Source of the DNA: [Enterobacter] lignolyticus SCF1 | GTDB taxonomy: Bacteria; Pseudomonadota; Gammaproteobacteria; Enterobacterales; Enterobacteriaceae | Reading direction: 5' to 3' | Assembly (NCBI RefSeq): GCF_000164865.1 | Contig: NC_014618.1 | Span: 2,542,001 to 2,606,000, forward strand | Length of the DNA stretch: 64,000 nucleotides | In this document: piece after piece, positions 37,558 through 46,600 of the stretch | How the letters are laid out: every line of letters begins with the position of its first letter | How positions within the stretch are numbered: position 1 is the stretch's first letter | The notes under the pieces: generated by a model | What the model was told of the DNA's origin: nothing | Databases searched by the model: none | The model's input: the letters and a program-made list of their open reading frames with translations, nothing else | Translations under genes and position numbers: made by a program

Positions 37558-40500
37558 ATGATTACGATTGACGGTAACGGCGCAGTCGCGTCGGTGGCGT
37601 TTCGCACCAGTGAAGTGATCGCCATCTACCCGATTACGCCCAGTTCAACCATGGCGGAACAGGCGGACGCCTGGGCAGGCGACGGATTAAAAAACGTCTG
37701 GGGCGATGTTCCTCGGGTCGTGGAGATGCAGTCGGAAGCCGGGGCCATCGGCGCGGTGCACGGCGCACTGCAGACCGGCGCGCTTTCGACCTCCTTTACC
37801 TCCTCGCAGGGGTTGCTGTTAATGATCCCGACGCTTTACAAGCTGGCGGGACAGCTCACGCCGTTTGTTCTGCACGTCGCCGCCCGCACCGTAGCGACCC
37901 ACGCGCTGTCGATATTCGGCGACCATTCCGACGTGATGGCGGTACGCCAGACCGGCTGCGCCATGCTCAGTGCGGCAAACGTTCAGGAAGCGCAGGATTT
38001 CGCGCTGATTTCCCATATCGCCACGCTGAAGAGCCGCGTGCCGTTTATCCATTTCTTTGACGGTTTCCGCACCTCGCACGAAATCAATAAAATCGTGCCG
38101 CTGGCCGACAGCACCATTCTTAAGCTGCTGCCGCAGCCGGAGATAGACGCGCACCGCGCGCGCGCGCTGAACCCGGAGCACCCGGTGATCCGCGGCACCT
38201 CCGCCAACCCGGATACCTATTTCCAGTCCCGTGAGGCCACCAACCCGTGGTATGACGCCGTCTGTCAGCACGTCGAACAGGCCATGAACGATTTTGCCGC
38301 CGAAACCGGACGCCGGTACAAACCGTTTGAATACTATGGCCACCCGCAGGCGGAGCGCGTCATTGTGCTGATGGGCTCGGCGATTGGCACCTGCGAAGAG
38401 GTCGTCGATGAACTGCTGACCCGCGGTGAGAAGGTCGGGGTGCTGAAAGTGCGGCTGTATCGCCCGTTCTCGGCTGCCCACCTGTTAAGCGAACTGCCAA
38501 CATCGGCGCGCACCGTCGCCGTGCTCGACCGCACCAAAGAGCCGGGCGCGCAGGCCGAACCGCTGTACCTCGACGTGATGACGGCGCTGGCGGAAGCCTT
38601 CAACCGCGGCGAACGCGCCACCCTGCCGCGCACGATCGGCGGCCGCTACGGGCTGTCGTCAAAAGAGTTCGGACCGGAGTGCGTGCTGGCTATTTTTAAC
38701 GAGCTGAACACCGCGCAGCCGAAGCCGCGCTTTACCGTCGGTATCTATGACGATGTCACTAATCTGTCGCTACCGCTGCCGGAAAATTCCCTGCCCTCTA
38801 CCGCCAAACTGGAAGCGCTGTTCTATGGTCTTGGCAGCGACGGCAGCGTCTCCGCCACCAAGAACAACATCAAAATTATCGGCAACTCGACGCCGTGGTA
38901 CGCCCAGGGCTATTTCGTTTATGACTCGAAAAAGGCCGGCGGGTTGACCGTTTCGCACCTGCGCGTCTCCGAGCAGCCGATTCGCTCCGCCTATCTGGTA
39001 TCGCAGGCGGATTTCGTCGGCTGTCACCAGCTGCAGTTCATCGATAAATACCAGATGGCCGAACGCCTGAAGCCTGGCGGCATTTTCCTGCTCAATACGC
39101 CCTACAGCGCGGATGAGGTCTGGTCACGCCTGCCGCAGGAAGTGCAGGCCGTGCTGAATCAGAAGAAAGCCCGCTTCTTTGTCGTCAACGCGGCTAAAAT
39201 CGCCCGCGAATGCGGCCTCGCGGCGCGTATTAACACCGTGATGCAGATGGCCTTCTTCCACCTGACGAACATTCTGCCCGGCGACAGCGCGCTGGCGGAA
39301 CTGCAGGGCGCTATCGCCAAAAGCTACAGCAGCAAAGGCAAGGAGCTGGTCGAACGTAACTGGCAGGCGCTGGCGCTGGCCCGCGAATCCTTAGCGGAGG
39401 TGCCGCTGCAGCCGGTAAACGCCAGCAGCCCGAACCGACCGCCGGTGGTCTCCGATGCGGCGCCTGATTTTGTCAAAACCGTCACCGCCGCGATGCTGGC
39501 GGGCCTGGGCGACGCCCTTCCCGTCTCGGCGCTACCGCCGGACGGCACCTGGCCGATGGGCACCACCCGCTGGGAAAAACGCAACATCGCCGAAGAGATC
39601 CCCATCTGGAAAGAGGAGCTCTGCACGCAGTGCAACCACTGCGTCGCGGCCTGTCCGCATTCAGCCATCCGCGCTAAGGTCGTTCCGCCGGAGGCAATGG
39701 AAAACGCGCCGGCCAGCCTGCACTCGCTGGACGTCAAATCCCGCGATATGCGCGGCCAGAAATACGTTCTGCAGGTGGCGCCGGAAGACTGCACCGGCTG
39801 CAACCTGTGCGTTGAGGTCTGCCCGGCGAAAGATCGCCAGAACCCGGACATCAAGGCCATCAATATGATGTCCCGCCTTGAGCATGTGGAAGAGGAAAAG
39901 ATCAATTACGATTACTTCCTCAATCTACCGGAAATCGACCGCAGCAAGCTTGAGCGCATCGACATTCGCACGTCGCAGCTCATCACCCCGCTGTTTGAAT
40001 ACTCCGGCGCCTGCTCCGGCTGCGGCGAAACGCCGTACATCAAGCTGCTGACCCAGCTGTACGGCGACCGCATGCTGATCGCCAACGCCACCGGCTGCTC
40101 GTCGATTTACGGCGGCAACCTGCCCTCAACACCGTATACCACCGATGCCAACGGCCGCGGCCCGGCATGGGCCAACTCGCTCTTTGAAGATAACGCCGAG
40201 TTCGGGCTGGGCTTCCGCCTGTCGGTCGACCAGCATCGCCAGCGCGTCATGCGCCTGCTGGACAATGTTGCCGATAAGCTGCCCGCGGCGCTGAACGATG
40301 CGCTGCATGCGGACGCCACGCCGGAGCAGCGTCGCGAGCAGGTCGCCGCGCTGCGTCAGCATCTGGCAGGCCAACAGGGCGCCGAAGAGCTGCTGACCGA
40401 TGCAGACGCGCTGGTTGAGAAATCCATCTGGCTTATCGGCGGCGACGGCTGGGCCTACGATATCGGCTTCGGCGGCCTCGACCACGTCCTGAGCCTGACT

Positions 40501-41082
40501 GAAAACGTCAATATTCTGGTCCTGGATACCCAGTGTTACTCCAATACCGGCGGCCAGGCGTCTAAAGCCACCCCGCTCGGCGCGGTCACTAAGTTTGGCG
40601 AGCACGGCAAGCGTAAGGCGCGTAAAGATCTCGGCGTCAGCATGATGATGTACGGACATGTTTACGTGGCCCAGATATCGCTTGGCGCACAGCTTAACCA
40701 GACGGTGAAGGCGATTCAGGAGGCGGAAGCTTATCCTGGCCCGTCGCTGATTATCGCCTACAGCCCGTGCGAAGAGCATGGTTATGACCTGGCGCTGAGC
40801 CACGATCAGATGCGCCAGCTCACCGCTACGGGCTTCTGGCCGCTGTATCGCTTTGACCCGCGCCGCGCTGATGAAGGTAAACTGCCGCTGGCGCTCGATT
40901 CCCGCCCGCCGTCAGACGCGCTGGCGGAAACGTTGCTCAACGAACAGCGGTTCCGTCGTCTTAACGCTCAGCAGCCGGAGGTGGCGGAGCAGATCTGGAA
41001 AGACGCCGCGGCGGATTTGCAAAAGCGCTACGACTTCCTCGCTCAGCTTGCCGGTAAAGCGGAGAAAACGGAATCGGAATAA
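37558..41082 (+). CDS. nifJ: Pyruvate:ferredoxin (flavodoxin) oxidoreductase
   Basis: 1174-residue oxygen-sensitive enzyme (YdbK in E. coli) that converts pyruvate plus CoA to acetyl-CoA and CO2 and reduces flavodoxin or ferredoxin. N-terminal pyruvate-binding domain: YPITPSSTMAEQAD. Two [4Fe-4S] motifs: CTQCNHCVAAC (about 689-699) and CTGCNLCVEVC (about 745-755). Third-cluster cysteine CSGCGET near 819. Thiamine diphosphate motif from GGDGWAYDIGFGGLDH to YSNTGGQ (about 961-1000). All domains are intact. Not part of a nif cluster here, so probably a redox-stress or anaerobic role, as in E. coli. Confidence 0.96.
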   Translation: MITIDGNGAVASVAFRTSEVIAIYPITPSSTMAEQADAWAGDGLKNVWGDVPRVVEMQSEAGAIGAVHGALQTGALSTSFTSSQGLLLMIPTLYKLAGQLTPFVLHVAARTVATHALSIFGDHSDVMAVRQTGCAMLSAANVQEAQDFALISHIATLKSRVPFIHFFDGFRTSHEINKIVPLADSTILKLLPQPEIDAHRARALNPEHPVIRGTSANPDTYFQSREATNPWYDAVCQHVEQAMNDFAAETGRRYKPFEYYGHPQAERVIVLMGSAIGTCEEVVDELLTRGEKVGVLKVRLYRPFSAAHLLSELPTSARTVAVLDRTKEPGAQAEPLYLDVMTALAEAFNRGERATLPRTIGGRYGLSSKEFGPECVLAIFNELNTAQPKPRFTVGIYDDVTNLSLPLPENSLPSTAKLEALFYGLGSDGSVSATKNNIKIIGNSTPWYAQGYFVYDSKKAGGLTVSHLRVSEQPIRSAYLVSQADFVGCHQLQFIDKYQMAERLKPGGIFLLNTPYSADEVWSRLPQEVQAVLNQKKARFFVVNAAKIARECGLAARINTVMQMAFFHLTNILPGDSALAELQGAIAKSYSSKGKELVERNWQALALARESLAEVPLQPVNASSPNRPPVVSDAAPDFVKTVTAAMLAGLGDALPVSALPPDGTWPMGTTRWEKRNIAEEIPIWKEELCTQCNHCVAACPHSAIRAKVVPPEAMENAPASLHSLDVKSRDMRGQKYVLQVAPEDCTGCNLCVEVCPAKDRQNPDIKAINMMSRLEHVEEEKINYDYFLNLPEIDRSKLERIDIRTSQLITPLFEYSGACSGCGETPYIKLLTQLYGDRMLIANATGCSSIYGGNLPSTPYTTDANGRGPAWANSLFEDNAEFGLGFRLSVDQHRQRVMRLLDNVADKLPAALNDALHADATPEQRREQVAALRQHLAGQQGAEELLTDADALVEKSIWLIGGDGWAYDIGFGGLDHVLSLTENVNILVLDTQCYSNTGGQASKATPLGAVTKFGEHGKRKARKDLGVSMMMYGHVYVAQISLGAQLNQTVKAIQEAEAYPGPSLIIAYSPCEEHGYDLALSHDQMRQLTATGFWPLYRFDPRRADEGKLPLALDSRPPSDALAETLLNEQRFRRLNAQQPEVAEQIWKDAAADLQKRYDFLAQLAGKAEKTESE

Positions 41083-41110
41083 AGTAACGGACGCTCCGAC
41101 GGTATAAATG

Positions 41111-41221
41111 AAAAAAGCCCGAATAATCATTCGGGCTTGTTAATTAAGGGCAAAGTACAAAAATAATTAAAAGACACACGGCAACGGATGATTCGATGTG
41201 TGACAATAATTGGCATATAAC
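41111..41221 (-). ncRNA. micC: MicC small RNA
   Basis: Hfq-dependent sRNA that represses ompC (and ompD in Salmonella) translation. The minus strand from 41221 reads GTTATATGCCAATTATTGTC, nearly the recalled E. coli 5' end. It ends in the terminator stem GCCCGAAT / ATTCGGGC (41117-41136) and a U6 tail. Length of about 111 nt against about 109 in E. coli. Location divergent from ompN and convergent with nifJ is the known micC position. The central part differs from E. coli, whereas the 5' seed is kept. A -10-like TATGAT lies just upstream. Confidence 0.9.
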
Positions 41222-41457
41222 GCGGCCATCATAAAACCTAATGGCATATGCGTATAATTTTTATTTTATATATATTTAGCGCAAATCATTCACGAAAATT
41301 ATCATCATTTCAACAGAAGTAATTCATCGATATTTCACTTATTTAGTAACAAATGTTTTTTACCTTCAGGGAACTAACTCCATTAGCATTAATTAACTTC
41401 TCATTCGGAAGCAGCATGAAGAAGTAAGTATAAAATAACAGCTAAAGGATTATTCAA

Positions 41458-42615
41458 ATGAAAAGAAAAGTACTGGCCCTCGTTATCCCTGCGCTTTTAG
41501 CGGCAGGTGCTGCCCATGCGGCGGAAATTTATAACAAAGACGGCAATAAATTAGATGTTTACGGCAAGGTAGACGGTCTGCATTACTTCTCCAGTGATTC
41601 AGGTAAAGACGGCGATCAGAGCTACGTTCGTTTTGGCTTCAAAGGCGAAACGCAGATTACCGATCAGCTGACCGGCTACGGCCAGTGGGAATACAACGTA
41701 CAGGCCAATAACGCAGAATCCACCAGCGATAACGCGAACCAGTCCTGGACCCGTCTGGCATTCGCCGGTCTGAAATTCGGCGACTACGGTTCATTCGACT
41801 ACGGTCGTAACTACGGCGTGCTGTACGACGTGGAAGGCTGGACCGATATGCTGCCGGAGTTTGGCGGCGACTCCTATTCGCAGGCCGATAACTTCATGAC
41901 GAACCGTGCGAACGGCGTGGCAACGTACCGCAACAGCGATTTCTTTGGCCTGGTTAATGGCCTGAACTTCGCCCTGCAGTATCAGGGTAAGAACGAAAAC
42001 CCAGGCAGCGGCGAAGGCACCAACAATGGCGATCGCAGCTTCCGTAATGCTAACGGCGACGGTTTCGGTATCTCCTCAACCTATGATATCGGCCAGGGTT
42101 TCAGCGTGGGCGCCGCCTATGCATCCTCTGACCGTACCAGTGACCAGAAAAATGCCTTTGACGATGTTTCTTCACAGTATGCCAACGGTGAAAAAGCTGA
42201 CGCATGGACCGTTGGCGCAAAATATGACGCTAATAATATTTACCTGGCAACGATGTACTCAGAAACGCGCAATATGACGCCATATGGTTCTGCAGACAGC
42301 GCCAGCGGCGGCGGTATTGCCAACAAAACCCAGAACTTTGAAATCACTGCGCAATATCAGTTTGATTTCGGCCTGCGTCCGGCCATTTCCTACCTGCAGT
42401 CTAAAGGCAAGGATCTGAACCTGGTTAACGGCGGAGATTCCGATAAAGATCTGGTGAAATATATGGACGTTGGCGCGACCTATTATTTCAACAAAAACAT
42501 GTCCACCTACGTTGATTACAAAATCAACCTGCTGGACGGTAATGATGACTTCTACAAAGATAATGGTATCAGCACCGATAACATTGTCGCCCTGGGCCTG
42601 GTTTACCAGTTCTGA
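41458..42615 (+). CDS. ompN: OmpN, OmpC/OmpF-type porin
   Basis: 385-residue general porin (OmpK37-type in Klebsiella). Signal peptide about 1-21 ending AHA, mature start AEIYNKDGNKLDVYGKVDG, loop L3 with DMLPEFGGDSYS, terminal GLVYQF. Usually quiescent in laboratory conditions. Position next to micC and nifJ identifies it as ompN. An AAAGGATTATTCAA ribosome site precedes the ATG. Followed by a G+C-rich hairpin. Confidence 0.93.
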   Translation: MKRKVLALVIPALLAAGAAHAAEIYNKDGNKLDVYGKVDGLHYFSSDSGKDGDQSYVRFGFKGETQITDQLTGYGQWEYNVQANNAESTSDNANQSWTRLAFAGLKFGDYGSFDYGRNYGVLYDVEGWTDMLPEFGGDSYSQADNFMTNRANGVATYRNSDFFGLVNGLNFALQYQGKNENPGSGEGTNNGDRSFRNANGDGFGISSTYDIGQGFSVGAAYASSDRTSDQKNAFDDVSSQYANGEKADAWTVGAKYDANNIYLATMYSETRNMTPYGSADSASGGGIANKTQNFEITAQYQFDFGLRPAISYLQSKGKDLNLVNGGDSDKDLVKYMDVGATYYFNKNMSTYVDYKINLLDGNDDFYKDNGISTDNIVALGLVYQF

Positions 42616-42622
42616 TGCATCT

Positions 42623-42650
42623 GGCCCGCTGGCAGCAGCGGGCCTGTTCC
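42623..42650 (+). terminator. Hairpin after ompN
   Basis: Nine-bp stem GGCCCGCTG / CAGCGGGCC followed by TGTTCCTTCC. The T-run is interrupted, so it is a moderate terminator. Confidence 0.65.
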
Positions 42651-43237
42651 TTCCCATTTTCTACGTAATTGAAAGGTTAAACAACCTTTGATGCATGAAA
42701 CAACATTCAGCTTTAATACAATCAGATGATCTCTTACAGCACAACGGCTATAAACTATCGCTACTGAGCTGATATCCATGGTTCATCTTCCAAACGTCTT
42801 CAATCGACAGGACGCGACAGAGGAAACGGCTGCTGTCGCGTACCGCTTCATAACGCTTTAAATTATCTGTTGTTCGATGCGTCTCTTTGATAAAACGGCA
42901 GATCGCGCGGCCAACATAACAATAAACATAGCCATTAGCATTAAAACCCAAAATCACAATAAATCACAGAGCAAACAAGAAAGAAAACAACGAAAATAAG
43001 CGCGAAACGCTAAAAAATCATAAAAGAATCATACTCACCTTCATACTTAAGCAGCAGAGGTTTTTCAGCTCCCACAGGGGGGGATGAAATTAACCTTGAG
43101 AAACAATAAAAAAGTAAACCGCTGCGCTCCGAATATATTGTACATATCAGATTATTTCTTAGAGTTTTCGCAAAATAACCCTAAGCCAATAGAATTCTAT
43201 ACTGACATCTCACTTCGTGTTTCTTGAGGCTATTTTC
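42651..43237. other. AT-rich accessory intergenic region between ompN and the unknown gene
   Basis: About 590 bp with lower G+C than its surroundings. Apart from the weak reverse frame at 42748-42957 it holds no convincing gene. E. coli has uspF and the Rac prophage in this interval; neither is here. A TATACT box about 35 nt before the next gene is a plausible -10. Confidence 0.6.
42748..42957 (-). CDS. Possible small hypothetical protein or gene remnant
   Basis: 69-codon frame with a GTG start and no visible ribosome site. The product is not recognised. Its end, MNHGYQLSSDSL, closely echoes MGKGYQISSDSL near the end of the gene at 43238-43759 on the other strand. The codons differ, so this is not a recent copy. 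It could be a diverged relative, a remnant, or coincidence. Confidence 0.25.
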   Translation of the reverse strand: MILGFNANGYVYCYVGRAICRFIKETHRTTDNLKRYEAVRDSSRFLCRVLSIEDVWKMNHGYQLSSDSL

Positions 43238-43759
43238 ATGACTACGCTAAGCACCGAATTTGAATCATTGAGAACATCAACGCATGATAATCTTGTCACC
43301 CTCTCCTGCGCTAACATTACAAATATACAATATATCCCCGACAGCTTTGATATTACCTCCGGGCAGCCGCATCAAAACTCACCGATTATCACAAGAAGCG
43401 GCAATACCTGGTCAATCCACTGGAACTGCGGCAGAAAAGGATCGGGAGAGGTCGCCAGTCGCTATGCAACCGCAAGCAGCAGTTTGCCGCATATGTACGG
43501 TCTCGGCGCATCGGACAACGCTCCTGAGCAGCTGAACTTCTATTTTGGCCTGGCGGTCAGCTTCACTATCTATGGCAAAGTATTTTTAGCCAATCTGTAT
43601 CTGGGACAGGGGCACACCGGCAGTTCAAATAACTGGTGGATTGGCGGCCTTCCTGTTAACGGCAACACCGATACGGTGACCATCTCGGATGGCGCCGGAA
43701 TGGGTAAAGGGTATCAAATCAGCTCCGACTCCTTGGTCAATGACTTTACGCTGAGCTAG
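43238..43759 (+). CDS. Unrecognised beta-rich protein (possible VapA/VapB-like fold)
   Basis: 173 residues, no signal peptide or membrane helix seen. Composition is rich in Ser, Thr, Gly and Asn, with alternating polar/apolar strands. Striking stretches are YFGLAVSFTIYGKVFLANLY, LGQGHTGSSNNWWIGG and the end GYQISSDSLVNDFTLS. I do not recognise a family with confidence. The Gly-rich, Trp-containing C-terminal half loosely recalls the VapA/VapB virulence-associated beta-barrel proteins, but this needs a profile search. ATG chosen with TGAGG upstream; a GTG seven codons earlier is possible. It stands alone in an AT-rich accessory stretch, consistent with horizontal gain, and has its own terminator. 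Confidence 0.7.
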   Translation: MTTLSTEFESLRTSTHDNLVTLSCANITNIQYIPDSFDITSGQPHQNSPIITRSGNTWSIHWNCGRKGSGEVASRYATASSSLPHMYGLGASDNAPEQLNFYFGLAVSFTIYGKVFLANLYLGQGHTGSSNNWWIGGLPVNGNTDTVTISDGAGMGKGYQISSDSLVNDFTLS

Positions 43760-43784
43760 CTGAACACGGCCGGCCTCCGGCGCC

Positions 43785-43818
43785 AAAAATCCTCGTCAGC
43801 CGTGGCGGGGATTTTTTT
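43785..43818. terminator. Bidirectional terminator after the unknown gene
   Basis: Fourteen-bp stem (AAAAATCCTCGTCA / TGGCGGGGATTTTT, with two G-T pairs) around a GCCG loop, giving T-runs on both strands. Confidence 0.85.
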
Positions 43819-43955
43819 CATTTAGTTGCCGCGCAACAGCAAAACATGCTGGTATTCGTCGCCGTAATCCGTACCATACGCGGCATACTATGCATAATCA
43901 GCAACGGCACCCTCATCCTTCGCGCGATGCTGTCCCGTATTGAACAGAGATCCAG

Positions 43956-44891
43956 ATGCAGCAGAATCAAGATATTAGCAAAAAAGAGCAATACAACCTC
44001 AATAAACTCCAGAAACGCCTGCGCCGATACGTCGGAGAAGCGATTGCCGATTTCAACATGATTGAAGAAGGCGACCGCATTATGGTGTGCCTGTCTGGCG
44101 GCAAAGACAGCTACACCATGCTGGAGATCCTGCGTAATCTGCAGCAAAGCGCGCCGGTAAACTTCTCGCTGGTGGCGGTGAACCTCGACCAGAAGCAGCC
44201 GGGCTTCCCGGAGCACGTGCTGCCGGAGTACCTCGAGCAGCTGGGCGTTGAGTATAAAATCGTGGAAGAAAATACCTACGGCATCGTCAAAGAGAAGATC
44301 CCGGAAGGTAAAACGACCTGTTCGCTGTGTTCCCGTCTGCGCCGCGGGATCCTGTACCGCACGGCCACCGAGCTGGGCGCCACCAAAATTGCACTTGGGC
44401 ACCACCGCGATGACATTCTGCAAACCCTGTTTCTGAATATGTTCTACGGCGGAAAAATGAAAGGCATGCCGCCTAAGCTGATGAGCGATGACGGCAAGCA
44501 TATCGTTATTCGTCCGCTGGCCTATTGTCGCGAGAAAGATATTGAGCGTTTTGCGCAGGCTAAAGCGTTTCCAATTATCCCCTGCAACCTGTGCGGTTCG
44601 CAGCCTAACCTGCAGCGCCAGGTCATTGCCGACATGCTGCGTGACTGGGACAAACGCTATCCAGGCCGTATTGAGACGATGTTCAGCGCCATGCAAAACG
44701 TGGTGCCGTCACACCTGTGCGACGGCGAGATGTTCGATTTCAAAGGACTTACCCACGGCTCAGCGGTCGTTGACGGCGGGGATTTAGCCTTCGATCGCGA
44801 AGAGATCCCGCTGCAGCCCGCAGGCTGGCAGCCGGAAGAGGATGACGCCGCCCCCCTCGCTAACCGCCTGGATATTGTAGAAATCAAGTAA
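43956..44891 (+). CDS. ttcA: tRNA-cytidine(32) 2-sulfurtransferase
   Basis: 311-residue iron-sulfur enzyme making 2-thiocytidine at position 32 of certain tRNAs. P-loop SGGKDS (47-52), CSLC (121-124) and CNLC (209-212) cysteine pairs, and GHHRDDILQTLFLNMFYGGK. Near-identical to E. coli TtcA over most of its length. In E. coli K-12 this gene is the Rac prophage attachment site; here it is intact and no phage genes adjoin. Confidence 0.96.
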   Translation: MQQNQDISKKEQYNLNKLQKRLRRYVGEAIADFNMIEEGDRIMVCLSGGKDSYTMLEILRNLQQSAPVNFSLVAVNLDQKQPGFPEHVLPEYLEQLGVEYKIVEENTYGIVKEKIPEGKTTCSLCSRLRRGILYRTATELGATKIALGHHRDDILQTLFLNMFYGGKMKGMPPKLMSDDGKHIVIRPLAYCREKDIERFAQAKAFPIIPCNLCGSQPNLQRQVIADMLRDWDKRYPGRIETMFSAMQNVVPSHLCDGEMFDFKGLTHGSAVVDGGDLAFDREEIPLQPAGWQPEEDDAAPLANRLDIVEIK

Positions 44892-44897
44892 CAGACG

Positions 44898-44924
44898 AAC
44901 CCTCCTGATGGAGGGTTTTTACTG
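44898..44924 (+). terminator. Intrinsic terminator of ttcA
   Basis: AACCCTCC TGAT GGAGGGTT followed by TTT, just after the ttcA stop. Confidence 0.85.
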
Positions 44925-45012
44925 CCGCGCATTCTTGCTGCAAAAATTTAATTCAACTTAAATTAAATTTTCCCATATTTTATAAATAGCTTTGCTTCCA
45001 TAAGAAAATGCC

Positions 45013-45018
45013 TATAAT
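45013..45018 (+). promoter_or_regulatory. Sigma-70 -10 box of the phosphoethanolamine transferase gene
   Basis: A consensus TATAAT, with TTTGCT at 44991-44996 (16-bp spacing) as a possible -35, about 30 nt before the start codon. Flanking DNA is very AT-rich. Confidence 0.6.
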
Positions 45019-45049
45019 GCCCGGGCATTTTTACTCTGGAATAATAATA

Positions 45050-46564
45050 ATGTTTGGGAAACTTTTACACCTTTCTGGTGTTTTTTCGCGCACAGAAAGC
45101 AAAACGACAGCAATAAGAAGAGCATTATCCTGGATAACGCCTGTAATTATTATCTCACTAATTATCCCACTGAACATGGGTTATAACGGGATATCCAGTT
45201 GTATAGTGACTTTTGTCACCCTGTACCTCTCGAGAAAAAATCCACTCACCTTTTATTTTTCGTGCACAGCCCTGCTCTGTCTTTCCCTGTACATTCCAGT
45301 CGGCTATAGCTTTGGCAAGATAAGCTATGCGTATGTCGTTTCCGCACTGCAGACGAACAGCGGTGAATTTCTGGAGTTTCTCCGGGGAACCAGCCTTAAT
45401 GCCTGGCTGCTGACGAGCTCGGCCATTTTAGCTATTTATCTGTTTGCCCGAAATGGTCAGGATTTTGATAAGAAATACCGCACAATCTACCTCATCGCCT
45501 TTATTTTAATCAATCTGAATGCCTGGCCGAAGCGAATGCTGACGGCAACGGCGGCGTACGCGCAACAGGCCAACTCAGCGCTCGCTGGCCTTGAGCAAAA
45601 CAGTAATGTTCCGGACAATTTTCAAATCATCAGTAACCATAAAAAGTATAAGAATGTCGTCGTCGTGATTGGCGAGAGCGTCGCCCGTGACTACCTGTCT
45701 GTGTATGGCTATCCGCATAACACCACACCATGGTTAAATACGGCGCCGGGCTACTTCTACACGCACTATATTTCCGCCGCGCCAAACACCTTTCTGTCTC
45801 TGTCGCGTACGCTCACGATCAGCGATGGCGTTAAAACAGAAGAATACAACAGTATCGTCGCGCTGGCTAAAAAAGCCGGCTTTTCTACTCACTGGATTTC
45901 CAACCAGGGTTTTCTTGGCGAATATGATACCCCGGCTACCGTTATTGCCAGTAAGGCGCAGCATAAAGTTTTCTTCAAAAAAGGAGATTACAATACCAAT
46001 AGTACCGATGACATGGCGCTATTAGGTGAACTTCAGCGCGTGGTGAAGAACAATGACAATGCGCACAATGCCGTATTTTTGCATATGATCGGCTCGCATC
46101 CGGATACCTGTTCCAGGCTTAACGACTTCCCTGTGAATTTCAACATCAGCCATCAGCAAAAGCTGAACTGTTATCTGGCAACGCTGCAAAAACTCGACGC
46201 TTTCCTTGAACACGCCCATCAGATTCTGGAACAGCGCGGTGAGTCGTATGCGCTGATCTATTTTTCCGATCACGGAATGACCGTCGATGAGAGCGAGCGC
46301 CCGGTACGTCACGGCGCGGACGCACGTCAAAACTTTAATATTCCGCTCTTCTTGTTTACCAGCGATACGAAAAAACATATCACCGACGATACGCCGATAA
46401 GTGCGAGAAAATTCATGTCGCTCTTCGAGTGGATCGCCGGATTTGACTCAGACAAAGTTCCCGCGCTATCACCTGGCGAAGCGGCAGAACGCGACATTAC
46501 GGTGTTCAATGGCGAACATCTGGTGCCTTACGATGAGCTCAAAGAAAACGCCATCGTTCAGTAA
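45050..46564 (+). CDS. Phosphoethanolamine transferase (EptA/CptA/OpgE-type sulfatase family)
   Basis: 504-residue inner-membrane enzyme. Five hydrophobic helices fall in the first 170 residues, followed by a periplasmic alkaline-phosphatase-fold domain. Metal and nucleophile motifs: VVVIGESVARDYLSVYGYP, with the probable nucleophile Thr in SAAPNTFLS (about 247), IYFSDHGMT, and VRHGAD. The family transfers phosphoethanolamine from phosphatidylethanolamine to lipid A, heptose or periplasmic glucans; which acceptor is used cannot be told here. The ATG at 45050 is used; an upstream frame extends 14 codons. It sits where E. coli has dbpA, in AT-richer DNA, suggesting acquisition. Confidence 0.88.
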   Translation: MFGKLLHLSGVFSRTESKTTAIRRALSWITPVIIISLIIPLNMGYNGISSCIVTFVTLYLSRKNPLTFYFSCTALLCLSLYIPVGYSFGKISYAYVVSALQTNSGEFLEFLRGTSLNAWLLTSSAILAIYLFARNGQDFDKKYRTIYLIAFILINLNAWPKRMLTATAAYAQQANSALAGLEQNSNVPDNFQIISNHKKYKNVVVVIGESVARDYLSVYGYPHNTTPWLNTAPGYFYTHYISAAPNTFLSLSRTLTISDGVKTEEYNSIVALAKKAGFSTHWISNQGFLGEYDTPATVIASKAQHKVFFKKGDYNTNSTDDMALLGELQRVVKNNDNAHNAVFLHMIGSHPDTCSRLNDFPVNFNISHQQKLNCYLATLQKLDAFLEHAHQILEQRGESYALIYFSDHGMTVDESERPVRHGADARQNFNIPLFLFTSDTKKHITDDTPISARKFMSLFEWIAGFDSDKVPALSPGEAAERDITVFNGEHLVPYDELKENAIVQ

Positions 46565-46600
46565 ACGTCATTCGCCCCCCTTGCCGGAGGGCGCTTGCTA

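Noticed and set aside
43760..44900. Possible Rac-type prophage attachment at ttcA
   Set aside because: ttcA is intact and no integrase, repressor or repeated att core was seen on either side.
44946..44966. PmrA-box-like TTTAAT ... CTTAAA before the phosphoethanolamine transferase gene
   Set aside because: The half-site spacing is 4 instead of 5, and the second half ends in A rather than G/T; in a run of A and T this is expected by chance.
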